64,000 nt of DNA, taken from assembly GCA_005880915.1 (NCBI GenBank), contig VBIW01000035.1, positions 186,001 through 250,000 on the forward strand, written 5' to 3'. The stretch is from Chloroflexota bacterium. Lineage in GTDB: Bacteria; Chloroflexota; Dormibacteria; Dormibacterales; Dormibacteraceae. The number at the start of each line of letters is the position of its first letter. Positions within the stretch are counted from its first letter, which is position 1. This document shows, one piece after another, positions 9,210-17,729 of this stretch. The notes under the pieces were generated by a model. The model did no database searches. It had not been told where the DNA came from and saw only the letters and a program-made list of their open reading frames with translations. The translations under genes were made by a program, and so were the position numbers.

Positions 9210-9555
9210 AGGAAGACAGGCTTTTTTCTGCAGGCGTTGGGTATCTACCGCCGCGGCTCTGAGGCGGAACTTCGGAGCGGACTTGGGCTAGCTCTTCCGG
9301 CTGATCGGCTTCGCGCGGCGCAGAGGCTTTGAGTGCATGCCAATCTGGGTCATGGTGCTTCGACAGAGTCGCGCTTCTCCCATTATGTGTCGGCGGCGAC
9401 GGTCTGGAATGGCGAAGCTATCGATACCCGAGTGCGATCACTAGGCAGCCTAGACTCCGGATTGTCAAGTAAGACTCCTCTGAACGCTTGACGCCGCTGG
9501 CCCTAGGTTCATAATCGACTCGCGCCCCGGGCGCCGAGGGCAGGTTGGTGTTTTG
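9210..9555. other. Intergenic region ahead of the lipoprotein operon
   Basis: No gene is supported in these 346 bases. The only recognisable content is the promoter near the right end (listed separately). Confidence 0.5.
9488..9515 (+). promoter_or_regulatory. Sigma70-type promoter of the lipoprotein/membrane protein pair
   Basis: TTGACG and CATAAT are separated by 16 bp. Transcription would begin near 9522, giving a leader of about 34 bases before the ATG of the lipoprotein gene. Confidence 0.55.
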
Positions 9556-10074
9556 ATGGCGATGGCTGGTGGAGTGCGTGCGCCGCTGCGGACGTGGGCC
9601 GCGATGGCGTGCTGTCTGGTGGCATGCAGCTCCGGCGCTTACGTTGTCGCGAGCCCCTCGCCAACATCGAGCGAGTCCGCCGCGCCTACGCCGAGCGTGA
9701 TCGCGCAGCCGCTTTCCCAGGGCACCAGCACGCTGCGCGGCACGTTCATGTTCGATTTCGAGAAGGGTGCCGAGTCCGCCCCCGGATCTGCCGATGTCTG
9801 GTGGGAGCAGGTGGACAGCGTCCGTCGATATCTATCCGCGCAGAATGGGACCCTTCTGGCCAGGATGGGTTTCGCCGACTGGGGGGCGGCCTCGGCCGAG
9901 CTTCTTGCGAGGCAGAAATTCTCACCCCAGCCCCTTGACGGCAGCAACAGCTCCAACAACTCGTTGACTCACGGCACGGTCGTTGCTTTCAAGACCAGGC
10001 ATGGTCACCTGGGCAAATTCCGGGTTGATACATACGGCTACAACCTGGGCATTACTTGGGTGACGTATGGCTGA
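9556..10074 (+). CDS. Putative secreted lipoprotein, unknown function
   Basis: The protein is about 172 residues. The N-terminus has Arg, a hydrophobic run and LVACSS, a good lipobox with Cys near residue 25, followed by a Ser/Pro/Thr-rich linker typical of surface lipoproteins. The mature domain (about 60-172) is unrecognised. Its stop codon overlaps the start of the next gene by eight bases, so the two are translationally coupled. The lipoprotein and the following bitopic protein probably act together outside the membrane. Confidence 0.65.
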   Translation: MAMAGGVRAPLRTWAAMACCLVACSSGAYVVASPSPTSSESAAPTPSVIAQPLSQGTSTLRGTFMFDFEKGAESAPGSADVWWEQVDSVRRYLSAQNGTLLARMGFADWGAASAELLARQKFSPQPLDGSNSSNNSLTHGTVVAFKTRHGHLGKFRVDTYGYNLGITWVTYG

Positions 10075-11470
10075 CGTTCCGCCGACCCCAGAGCCAACCC
10101 CTCAGCCAGTCGGCCGTAAGTCGCTGATCAGGAGGGTGTTAAACAAGGTTGGATACGTACTGGGCAGGATGGCTGACCTCGCGAGCTGGTTGGCCAGTCT
10201 CGTGTCGAACGGTAAAGCAGTGTTACAGGTGGCCACATCATTTCTATTGCTATTTGGCGGGGGAGGATATCTGTTCGGATTCCACGTACCGCAACTGCCC
10301 GCCGCGATCCAGAGTCTCTTGCCGCCGCGGCCGGCGACAATGCCCGCTCAAGGCGTGGTGATCGTATCGAGCGACGACCTAATGGCCAACTCGTACAACA
10401 CACTGCTCAATGACTTGACGCTCAATATCCGGGTGAACCGCCTCGACACGAGCCAGATCGATGCGCTGCCCGACTACAAACCTGGCTTGGTGATCATCGG
10501 CTCATCCAATCCTCAAACTGACAACTTGAACCTCAGTCCAGCCGTGATGCGATTTCTAAGCGGCAACGTCAAGGTGCTTGGTGTCGGGGTGCAGGGGGCG
10601 TTCATCCTGAACCAGATCGCCCCGGGCTCTCCACTAACGTCGCGCAACTCGGTGGGCCTAAACAACAGCGAGGTGATCCTTGGGCATGGACTGTCCAGCC
10701 GCATGCTGGCCCGATTGCCGGCGGGCGGTAGCTTTCATCTCTACAGTCACGACGACACCGAGCCAGGCGTTGCCATCTACGACGGCGGTTCACTCGAGAA
10801 CCAGGGGGCACGCGGAATCGCCCGGGTGTGGGACGCCGCGGCGGACGAATGCAGCGCCCACTACTGGGCAGTTGCAACCCAAGGCAACAATGCCTTGTGG
10901 GGCTATACCCTCAACGCAAATGAACTCACGCCGGAGGGCTCGCAGCTGTTCGTGAACACCGTCGAGGACATGTTGGAGACCCCGTTCGCCAGTCAGGAAT
11001 CGCAGCAGCAGCAGTACTTTCCCCCGGGGCCGCACAACAACCGGTCGGTCGGCTGCCACTACCCGAGCAACACGTACCGAATTAGGGTTGGCGGTACCGG
11101 CACGATGCACATCGGGGTCCAGTCAAAGTCCAACGCCCTACAAGTCAAGATCTTTGGTCCACTCAACACGGACACGGTGGTCAAGCCAGCGGGCCGGGAT
11201 ATTCAGATCCCTGTCTCGCAGCAATCGCTGGACAAGGGACGTGAATGGACAGTGACAGTCATCTATACCGGGGCCATGACAGTCGGTACGACGATCTACT
11301 ACGACCTGACGCTGGACTATCAGTCGAGCAGTCCCCTGAGCGTGCACGAGGCTCTATGGGTCATCGGGATGATAGTGGCGGGGGCGCTGGCGGGCATCAT
11401 AGCCCTGGCGTGGTTATTTCTTCGCCACGTATGGCCGAGGTTACCTCGCCATCAAGCGGCCGCACATTGA
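10067..11470 (+). CDS. Membrane protein with large extracytoplasmic Rossmann-like domain
   Basis: The protein has 467 residues. A transmembrane segment lies at about 48-70 and a second at about 433-455, leaving some 360 residues outside the cell. The first half of that part (GVVIVSSDD, LVIIGSSN, KVLGVGVQGAF) has the alternating strand/helix pattern of a class I glutamine amidotransferase-like or flavodoxin-like fold. The second half is beta-rich. No catalytic nucleophile is evident. It overlaps the upstream lipoprotein gene and presumably forms a complex with it. The family is not recognised. Confidence 0.65.
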   Translation: MADVPPTPEPTPQPVGRKSLIRRVLNKVGYVLGRMADLASWLASLVSNGKAVLQVATSFLLLFGGGGYLFGFHVPQLPAAIQSLLPPRPATMPAQGVVIVSSDDLMANSYNTLLNDLTLNIRVNRLDTSQIDALPDYKPGLVIIGSSNPQTDNLNLSPAVMRFLSGNVKVLGVGVQGAFILNQIAPGSPLTSRNSVGLNNSEVILGHGLSSRMLARLPAGGSFHLYSHDDTEPGVAIYDGGSLENQGARGIARVWDAAADECSAHYWAVATQGNNALWGYTLNANELTPEGSQLFVNTVEDMLETPFASQESQQQQYFPPGPHNNRSVGCHYPSNTYRIRVGGTGTMHIGVQSKSNALQVKIFGPLNTDTVVKPAGRDIQIPVSQQSLDKGREWTVTVIYTGAMTVGTTIYYDLTLDYQSSSPLSVHEALWVIGMIVAGALAGIIALAWLFLRHVWPRLPRHQAAAH

Positions 11471-11539
11471 GCGCGGACGCTTGATGGAAACAAGGCCCCC
11501 CGCTCGATTCGAGTCCATTCCGGAACAATCCAAGCTCTG

Positions 11540-12940
11540 TTATTGAGTAGGTTGGTGGAATTCTTCGATGAGTTCCCGATAAGCCTCGGCTGCCACAGTC
11601 GGTCGACGTGCGAGGCTGACATCGGCGTCGAGATCAACACGGTAGAGACCGAAGTCTGAGCTTGGTCCGAACGAAAGACCCCACTCCCGATTCGATGTCA
11701 CGCTCCAGCAAACGTATGCAGCGACATGCACGCCGTTCGCGATCGCGCGCCGGACTTCGCCCAGGTGGCGCCTGAGGTACAAAGCTCGACCGACGCCATC
11801 GGCTTGCTCGACGCATCCGTTCTCGACGATCAGGATCGGGAGGCGCGGAAAGAGCCTTTGGTGATATCTCAGCAGACCATATAGGACACCCGGCCATACC
11901 GGCGCCCGGTCGAAGCGACCCGCAGCCGCATCGATGAGCCTGCCAATACCCGCGAGATTGAAGGTCCTTATGCCCCAGTAGTAGTCGAAACCGACGAAAT
12001 CCTGCTGGCCCCGGCACGGAACCGGGCACAAGAACTCCGGTAAGCGCCCGGCCATGCCCAGGTGCCACCAATTGCCATAGAGTCCGGTCGACAGTACGGT
12101 GGCGCCCCGCAACAGGCCATTCAAGAACGTGGCCCGGCCAATCAATACACGCGGCCTTCGGGCGATTCGCCGGCCATGTCTTTGCAATTGCTCGGGCGAG
12201 CGAACTCGGGTCATGATCCAGTCGACAAGTCGCTGTAGCCATACCGGCAAGCCGAGCAAGAAAGGGTTCGCCCCAACCTGAGCTTGTGGATTGCATGAGC
12301 GAATCGCATCGCGAGCGCGCATATGCGCGACAAAGAGATTATTGATGAGATTCGTGACTGCTTCGATCTGCCCGTCTAAGTCGACTGTATCCGGCAGTCC
12401 AGGTGGCATCATGTAGTCGGCCTGCCACCAAGGTTTGATGTATCCATAAACGAGTTGGCTGGGTTCGTTGAAGGTGATCCACCAGCGGACTCGATCGCCG
12501 ATACCATTGGCGACATACGCGGCATATTGTTCGAACCAGTCGGGGAAGTCGGATGAGGTCATGCCGCCCCGTCTCTCTACGTGGATTGGCCACGTGAAGT
12601 GGTGGAGGGTGAGAATCGGGTCCATTCCGTTGCTGACTATCTCGTCGACCAACTTCCCATAGTGGTCGAGTGCATCTGGGTCGAAACGGCCGGGCTCAGG
12701 CTCAACGCGCGACCACGCAACTGAGAAGCGGAAGAGTTTGCAGCCAAGACCTGCGGCGAGCCGGATATCCTCCGAGTACCGCGTCCAGAAGTCGGTCGCG
12801 CGGCCACGCGCGGTCTGCATCCGATCGCGCTCCCATACATCCCTAATGTCGGGGCGCCGTTCGTCGAACGCCTCGCATTGATGATCGGCAGTCGCGACGC
12901 CGAACTGGATGATCGCGCGCCTCCTATCAGACGGCACCAT
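11540..12940 (-). CDS. Glycoside hydrolase family 1 (beta-glucosidase/beta-galactosidase-like)
   Basis: The protein is 466 residues, normal for GH1. It starts with the typical FQFGVATADHQ-type segment. It has the acid/base glutamate in TFNEPS (Glu159) and the nucleophile in IVENGC (Glu373), within an (alpha/beta)8 barrel. The C-terminal CWS...EWGLSFG region matches the family's aglycone/glycone pocket (usual W-S-x-x-D-N-x-E-W; here SVTSNREW). No signal peptide, so it is cytoplasmic. It is likely to hydrolyse beta-glucosides or related glycosides. The exact sugar cannot be told. It stands alone, convergent with the membrane protein gene to its left. Confidence 0.85.
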   Translation of the reverse strand: MVPSDRRRAIIQFGVATADHQCEAFDERRPDIRDVWERDRMQTARGRATDFWTRYSEDIRLAAGLGCKLFRFSVAWSRVEPEPGRFDPDALDHYGKLVDEIVSNGMDPILTLHHFTWPIHVERRGGMTSSDFPDWFEQYAAYVANGIGDRVRWWITFNEPSQLVYGYIKPWWQADYMMPPGLPDTVDLDGQIEAVTNLINNLFVAHMRARDAIRSCNPQAQVGANPFLLGLPVWLQRLVDWIMTRVRSPEQLQRHGRRIARRPRVLIGRATFLNGLLRGATVLSTGLYGNWWHLGMAGRLPEFLCPVPCRGQQDFVGFDYYWGIRTFNLAGIGRLIDAAAGRFDRAPVWPGVLYGLLRYHQRLFPRLPILIVENGCVEQADGVGRALYLRRHLGEVRRAIANGVHVAAYVCWSVTSNREWGLSFGPSSDFGLYRVDLDADVSLARRPTVAAEAYRELIEEFHQPTQ

Positions 12941-13052
12941 ATTGATGCCAGCGTATCGGCTGGGAGATTTCTGGTCAGTCTAGACGCCGTAAAGTGCATG
13001 TCAAGGAGATCCGCTTTACGCGCGTCCCAGCAGCGCGCATAATCGGCACGCA

Positions 13053-14288
13053 TTGAACCAGGCGACCCGGCTGGTGCGCGATCAGGCGGACTTAGGCCTT
13101 GAGCCGATCGCCGCCCTCGGCGAGGTAGAGCCCGCCCGCGACGAAGCGTCGATTCGTGAGATCTTGGCCAGGCTCTCGACGTTCAAGACAGTGAGCAGTC
13201 CGGTCCTCGTCGTACTCGTCAGCGTGTTGCCATGGGGAATTCTCGGACTGCTGCTATTTCTCGTGCTCATCGCGCAAGTGCGTGAGCCGATGGTAGTCAC
13301 TGGTTTGGTTGCTGCTGCACTCGCCGCAATGCTCTTCCGCACTCTCCTTGGTCAATTGCCAGCTGTCTTGATGCGCCTATACACGCAGCGGATCCTGCTG
13401 GTACGCCGGGCGGAACGGTCGCGTGGGGTGGGTTCATCGGCGGTCGATGCGACCTCCGGCATGCGAGCAGACGACTACATTCGATACATCGACCGCTTCG
13501 AGACCTTGCTCAACAGTCATCTCGGCTGGCTGAGCGGAGCAGTACTCGGTGCAGCCATCTACGTCTCGTTTCCGATTCGGCTCTTCTCGCCCGGCTGGAC
13601 GAGACACGTTCTCGATTGGGTACAGCTCGTCGGCTGGCCTTACCTCGTATTTGCGGGCCTCCAGATTGCCTTTGCTGTCATCCTGGGATTGCTGGTCTGG
13701 CGGATGGTGGTGATCGCTTATCGCGTGTCTAGGATTGGCCAAGAGTTCGAGCTCAACATTCAACCCCAGCACCCAGACCGGAGCGGTGGCTTGAAAGTGC
13801 TCGGCGACGTTTGCCTTGTCAACGCGAGCATCCTCCTGGTTCCGGCGGTGTATCTAAGCGCTTGGCTTACCGCGATACCCGCGTTCGGACCTGGAAACCA
13901 TTACTTTGTCTATGTCGCGTATTACTACTGGCTCTTGGTTCTGGTGTTCACACTCGCAACTGTCGCGTTCGTTTATCCCTTGCTCGGGGTCCATGAGGCC
14001 ATGGTCCGCGAGCGGACGCAGCTTCGCATGCGTCTGGATGTCTTAACCAGCAGGATAGATGTTGTGAACCGTCTTCTCCTGAGTGAGACCGATACCGCGC
14101 GCCTGCAACAACTTACGGACGAGCGCGCCCTCCTTGAAGGGGTTTATTCGCAAAACATATCCATTCCCGTATGGCCGTTCGACGCCTCGGTCGTCCGCAG
14201 GTTCAGCGTGGCGCAAGTTGTGCCGCTCCTCAGCTTGACTGGCCTAGGCCCGATGCTCGCGGGATATCTCCAGAAGACTCTTAAATAG
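13053..14288 (+). CDS. Multi-pass membrane protein of unknown function
   Basis: The protein has 411 residues. Hydrophobic segments fall at about 50-75, 83-105, 158-180, 193-220, 253-275 and 290-315, with a charged cytoplasmic stretch at 320-370 and a short hydrophobic C-terminus. The TTG start is preceded by CATAAT ten bases upstream, suggesting a leaderless transcript. No transporter or enzyme signature is recognised. Confidence 0.6.
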   Translation: MNQATRLVRDQADLGLEPIAALGEVEPARDEASIREILARLSTFKTVSSPVLVVLVSVLPWGILGLLLFLVLIAQVREPMVVTGLVAAALAAMLFRTLLGQLPAVLMRLYTQRILLVRRAERSRGVGSSAVDATSGMRADDYIRYIDRFETLLNSHLGWLSGAVLGAAIYVSFPIRLFSPGWTRHVLDWVQLVGWPYLVFAGLQIAFAVILGLLVWRMVVIAYRVSRIGQEFELNIQPQHPDRSGGLKVLGDVCLVNASILLVPAVYLSAWLTAIPAFGPGNHYFVYVAYYYWLLVLVFTLATVAFVYPLLGVHEAMVRERTQLRMRLDVLTSRIDVVNRLLLSETDTARLQQLTDERALLEGVYSQNISIPVWPFDASVVRRFSVAQVVPLLSLTGLGPMLAGYLQKTLK

Positions 14289-14342
14289 AGGAGCGTCCCG
14301 GCCCACAGCTCCGGCAACCCAGACGCAAACGTCAGTTTGTTT

Positions 14343-15884
14343 CTACCAGGGTCCGTACTCGAGCACTCTTCGTCCGTAAACGTCCCAGAGGTTGCCCATA
14401 AAGAAAGTTCCGAAGTGACTGAGTACAGCAACCCGGTCCTTCTCTGTCGGCGCCTGCGCCTTAAACGTAGTGAGTTGGCGCAAGAAGTCCAGCAAGTGCA
14501 AGCGAAGAATGCCGGTCGCCTCGACAGTCGCGCTAGCCTCCTGATCGGCGCCGACATGACCCCGGAACACGTTGGTGAACAGAGTCGTGGTGTCGTGCCA
14601 GAGGTCCGAGTGGGCGCTTCGATGCACCGTCTTCATGCCGCTGAGCGTTAGCGGGTTTCCGTCCTTATCTGCAAAGAAGAGCCTGTAGAGCATTAGCTTG
14701 TCAATCGGATTGGGCGCGTTGCCCGGGGCATCGGGTTGGTCTTGAAAGAGATTGAACCATCCCTGCTCCACAGATAACTTCTGCCCGAAGCGCCTAGAGG
14801 ACACCCAACCCTCCGCTCGCGCCCATTTGCCCTCCGTGGTTACAAACTCGTACACACCATCCACGGTGATGGTCAGGTGGAACATCAAGTCCTCGTGGTC
14901 GGTCTGGCCAGCATTGAAGCCCTGTTCGAAATTCGGCCCGTTTCCCACGAAGCCCTTCATCTCTTCTGTGAACCACAGCTTGGTCGTATCAGGAAGGCCG
15001 CCCGGGGGCAGGGCGGTGAAGGCAAGGTTGTTGTTGCGGCACCATTCTCTGGCTGACCCAACGCCCATCTCAACTGCCTCGCGGAAGCGATCCTGACTGA
15101 CGTTGATGAGGTATTGGAGTGGCACCTCACCCCTGATCTCTCGGACCGTGATATGGCGGCCGAATTCGCCGGGATTGCCCGCGGCGAGGTTTTGGTTGTT
15201 GGTCTCTATCCGTTTGAGCACCGCGTTGTAACGCCCGTTCGCAGCAGCTTCGATGATCTGGAAATAAGTGGCCACGAAGCCTGGCTCCCAGTCGCCCAAG
15301 AAGCTTACGGACCAGATCACCCAGAGTTCGTCCGCACCTCGCCGGATTGCTTCCTCTAGATTGGCGTCCGTGGAGTAGACGGCGTCGATGTAGTGCTTGC
15401 CGTTAATCAGTACCGGGGGAAACCACATCGGAAGCGCGAAGCACGCAGTGAATAGCTCAGGAGTGAGTTGGGCCGGTTCGATCACCTCAAGCTGGTGATC
15501 CGTGAAGTTGTAGACGTTGAATGTGGCATTCAGTGTGGTGGTCCTGATCTTCTCGAAGTCGAGGCCCCACTTGGGGAAGACGTTCTTCTCGAAGTTGCCG
15601 GCGGTGAAGAGCGACTCCCCGTAAATCAGCTTCGGCAGCTCTCCCCAGTTGATGCCGACGGCCGCGATGGGATCGATATTTCGCCAGTTGTCGGCGATCT
15701 GCTTGCCGCTCATGCCCTGGCAAACCATGGCCAACTGAAAAACCCCTCCCGACGCACCGTCGAAGACGTCGAACTTGAGCCCAGCTTCATCGAGCCAAAC
15801 CTGCAGGACACCAGCCTGCCATGCAACCTTCATTCCTCCGCCAGCGAGGATCAGCGCCCGCTTGGGATTGTTGTGGTCACCCAT
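14343..15884 (-). CDS. Patatin-like phospholipase
   Basis: The protein has 513 residues. The N-terminus holds the glycine-rich oxyanion loop (LILAGGGMK), the nucleophile motif GASGG with Ser45, and the dyad aspartate in YIDAVYS (Asp167; the family usually has DGG/DGA). Patatins hydrolyse acyl esters of phospholipids or other lipids with a Ser-Asp dyad. The C-terminal 200 residues, beyond the patatin core, are an extra domain I do not recognise. No signal peptide is seen. It is the last gene of a probable three-gene operon with two GMC oxidoreductases (21 bp from the previous stop). Confidence 0.85.
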   Translation of the reverse strand: MGDHNNPKRALILAGGGMKVAWQAGVLQVWLDEAGLKFDVFDGASGGVFQLAMVCQGMSGKQIADNWRNIDPIAAVGINWGELPKLIYGESLFTAGNFEKNVFPKWGLDFEKIRTTTLNATFNVYNFTDHQLEVIEPAQLTPELFTACFALPMWFPPVLINGKHYIDAVYSTDANLEEAIRRGADELWVIWSVSFLGDWEPGFVATYFQIIEAAANGRYNAVLKRIETNNQNLAAGNPGEFGRHITVREIRGEVPLQYLINVSQDRFREAVEMGVGSAREWCRNNNLAFTALPPGGLPDTTKLWFTEEMKGFVGNGPNFEQGFNAGQTDHEDLMFHLTITVDGVYEFVTTEGKWARAEGWVSSRRFGQKLSVEQGWFNLFQDQPDAPGNAPNPIDKLMLYRLFFADKDGNPLTLSGMKTVHRSAHSDLWHDTTTLFTNVFRGHVGADQEASATVEATGILRLHLLDFLRQLTTFKAQAPTEKDRVAVLSHFGTFFMGNLWDVYGRRVLEYGPW

Positions 15885-15905
15885 ATCGCAAGGCCTCCTG
15901 CGTGT

Positions 15906-17621
15906 TCAGTCCGCACCCTCCCCCGGGGCGATGATGTTGCGCGCAAACCGGTTGGCAAGGGCTGCAATAGTCAAGGACGGATTGGCTCCGACAGCGCCCG
16001 GCATGACAGAACCGTCGGCGACGTAGAGTCCGGAGCAGTTGAACACCTCGCCATAGGAGTTGACGACACCTGTCGAGGAGTCGGTGCCCATCGGACAGCC
16101 TCCTAACCCATGCACGGTTATCAGCTTGCGGAGATACCACAGCGGGTAGACAGTGAAGTCTGCCTCGAGGTTGGTCGCGATCTTGGTCATAGTGTCCCTG
16201 ACGCTGCTGAAGTAAGCCATGGCAGATTGGTCGGACCACTTCAGAGCCAACCATTTCTTATTAAGGCGCATAACCCCGTCGGGTATGTCCCGTCCCATGC
16301 CGAGCATGATCATGGTGCCCGCAGAATCGGTCTTTCCCAGTAGGCGCCCGAGCTCGCCACTCAGGTCACTCCGTGGATCCCGGGTTATCGCGCGCTGGAT
16401 TGCCCTGGCGACGAACCTGACAAACCGTTTCGTTTGACCAGGGGTGTCGATCGCTTCGAGTGCCCAGCCTCCGAACAACGGGTAGCCGCCCTCTTCGACG
16501 TAGAAACCGCGGCCGGTTGCTCCGGCGGTCTGAGCGCCTGCCGAACCACCGTCCAGCGCGTCAGCGACTCGAACGGCGCTTGTGATCACCGGGCCGAGCA
16601 TCGGATTCAGATCCCGGCCTGTGCGCTGGTTGCGAACGAAGCCAAGCAGGTCACCGTTGCTCGAGAATCGCTTGCCCAGCATCGAGCTCAGGCCAGCGAA
16701 GGCGTGCTTATTCTTCAGGAGTAGGTAGGTCGAGCCAAAGACGCCGGCCGAGAGGATCAGCTTCTTGCAGCCAATCTTTACCAGAGGCAGCCTCTGGGTA
16801 TCAGTTTTGACATGCTCGTGTTCCGCTTCATGACCTACGTAGTAGACGTCGAAGCCTCCCCCCTTGCGGGAGGTAAAGGAGCGAACCTCGCACCGAGTGC
16901 GGACATCTGCACCGGCCCGCGCCGCGCGGGTGATGAAGTTGTAATCGAGGCTGTTCTTCGAGCCTGAGTTGCAACCCACATCGCACTCGGCAACCAAGGA
17001 ACATGTGTACCGAGCCTTGCCGTGATAGTTCTCGGGCACGTGGCCCGCCGCGTCGACCACCAACTCGCCCGGGACCGGGGCATGGCCAGGGTTGCCGAAG
17101 GTGATAGCCAGGGGCGGGAGTTGCCAAGCCAGACCGGCTTGAGTCGCCGCCGCGTTGAAGGCAACGGTCTTCGGCGTCGATGCATATGGCTCGCTCTGAA
17201 AGGGATACGGCGTGGGCATCAGCACGCTCTCGACCTCGTCGTAGTCCGGATCAAGGTCTTGTCGCGTAACCGGCCAGTATTCGACTCCGCCTTGGCGTAG
17301 GTCTTCTCGGACGAACCACTTCTCATCCTTGCGCAACAAGACGTTGGCGTAGATCAACGAGCCGCCGCCCAACCCTGCGGAGACAACAGACTCGATTCCA
17401 TCGAAAGCCCACACCTGGAAGAGGCCGTGCCCCCCATTGCTTGGATCCCAGAAGTTACGTGACATATCGCGTGGCGTCCTGGGGAAGGAGCCAGGGGGAT
17501 AGGCCTTGCCACGCTCGAGCAAACATGTGGCCATCCCAGCCTCGGCGAGGCGGCACGCCATTACCGAGCCTCCGAAGCCTGAGCCAACCACAACCGCATC
17601 GAAATCGCTAGATTCGCTCAT
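15906..17621 (-). CDS. GMC-family FAD-dependent oxidoreductase (cholesterol oxidase-like), copy 1
   Basis: The start at 17621 is chosen because AGAGGAG lies four bases upstream, giving 571 residues. FAD-binding motifs are VVGSGFGGS at residue 11 onward and SAGLGGGSLIYAN near 90. The C-terminal GMC signature contains HGLGGCPMG and GANPSLTI, which supply the active-site His and Asn in this family. A C-x5-C-x3-C motif (CSLVAECDVGC) precedes a SLDYNFI strand, as in the ChoD-like subgroup. The enzyme should oxidise an alcohol, possibly a sterol or long-chain alcohol. It lies between GMC copy 2 and the patatin gene on the same strand. Confidence 0.85.
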   Translation of the reverse strand: MSESSDFDAVVVGSGFGGSVMACRLAEAGMATCLLERGKAYPPGSFPRTPRDMSRNFWDPSNGGHGLFQVWAFDGIESVVSAGLGGGSLIYANVLLRKDEKWFVREDLRQGGVEYWPVTRQDLDPDYDEVESVLMPTPYPFQSEPYASTPKTVAFNAAATQAGLAWQLPPLAITFGNPGHAPVPGELVVDAAGHVPENYHGKARYTCSLVAECDVGCNSGSKNSLDYNFITRAARAGADVRTRCEVRSFTSRKGGGFDVYYVGHEAEHEHVKTDTQRLPLVKIGCKKLILSAGVFGSTYLLLKNKHAFAGLSSMLGKRFSSNGDLLGFVRNQRTGRDLNPMLGPVITSAVRVADALDGGSAGAQTAGATGRGFYVEEGGYPLFGGWALEAIDTPGQTKRFVRFVARAIQRAITRDPRSDLSGELGRLLGKTDSAGTMIMLGMGRDIPDGVMRLNKKWLALKWSDQSAMAYFSSVRDTMTKIATNLEADFTVYPLWYLRKLITVHGLGGCPMGTDSSTGVVNSYGEVFNCSGLYVADGSVMPGAVGANPSLTIAALANRFARNIIAPGEGAD

Positions 17622-17729
17622 AGACTCCTCTTTTGCCCGCAGCTGGGGTGGTGAGCCGAGACACGGCCCAGATCCAACCCGCTTTCCGGCCACGGCAACG
17701 CCGACAGGTTCTCACCCCAATGCTGCCTC

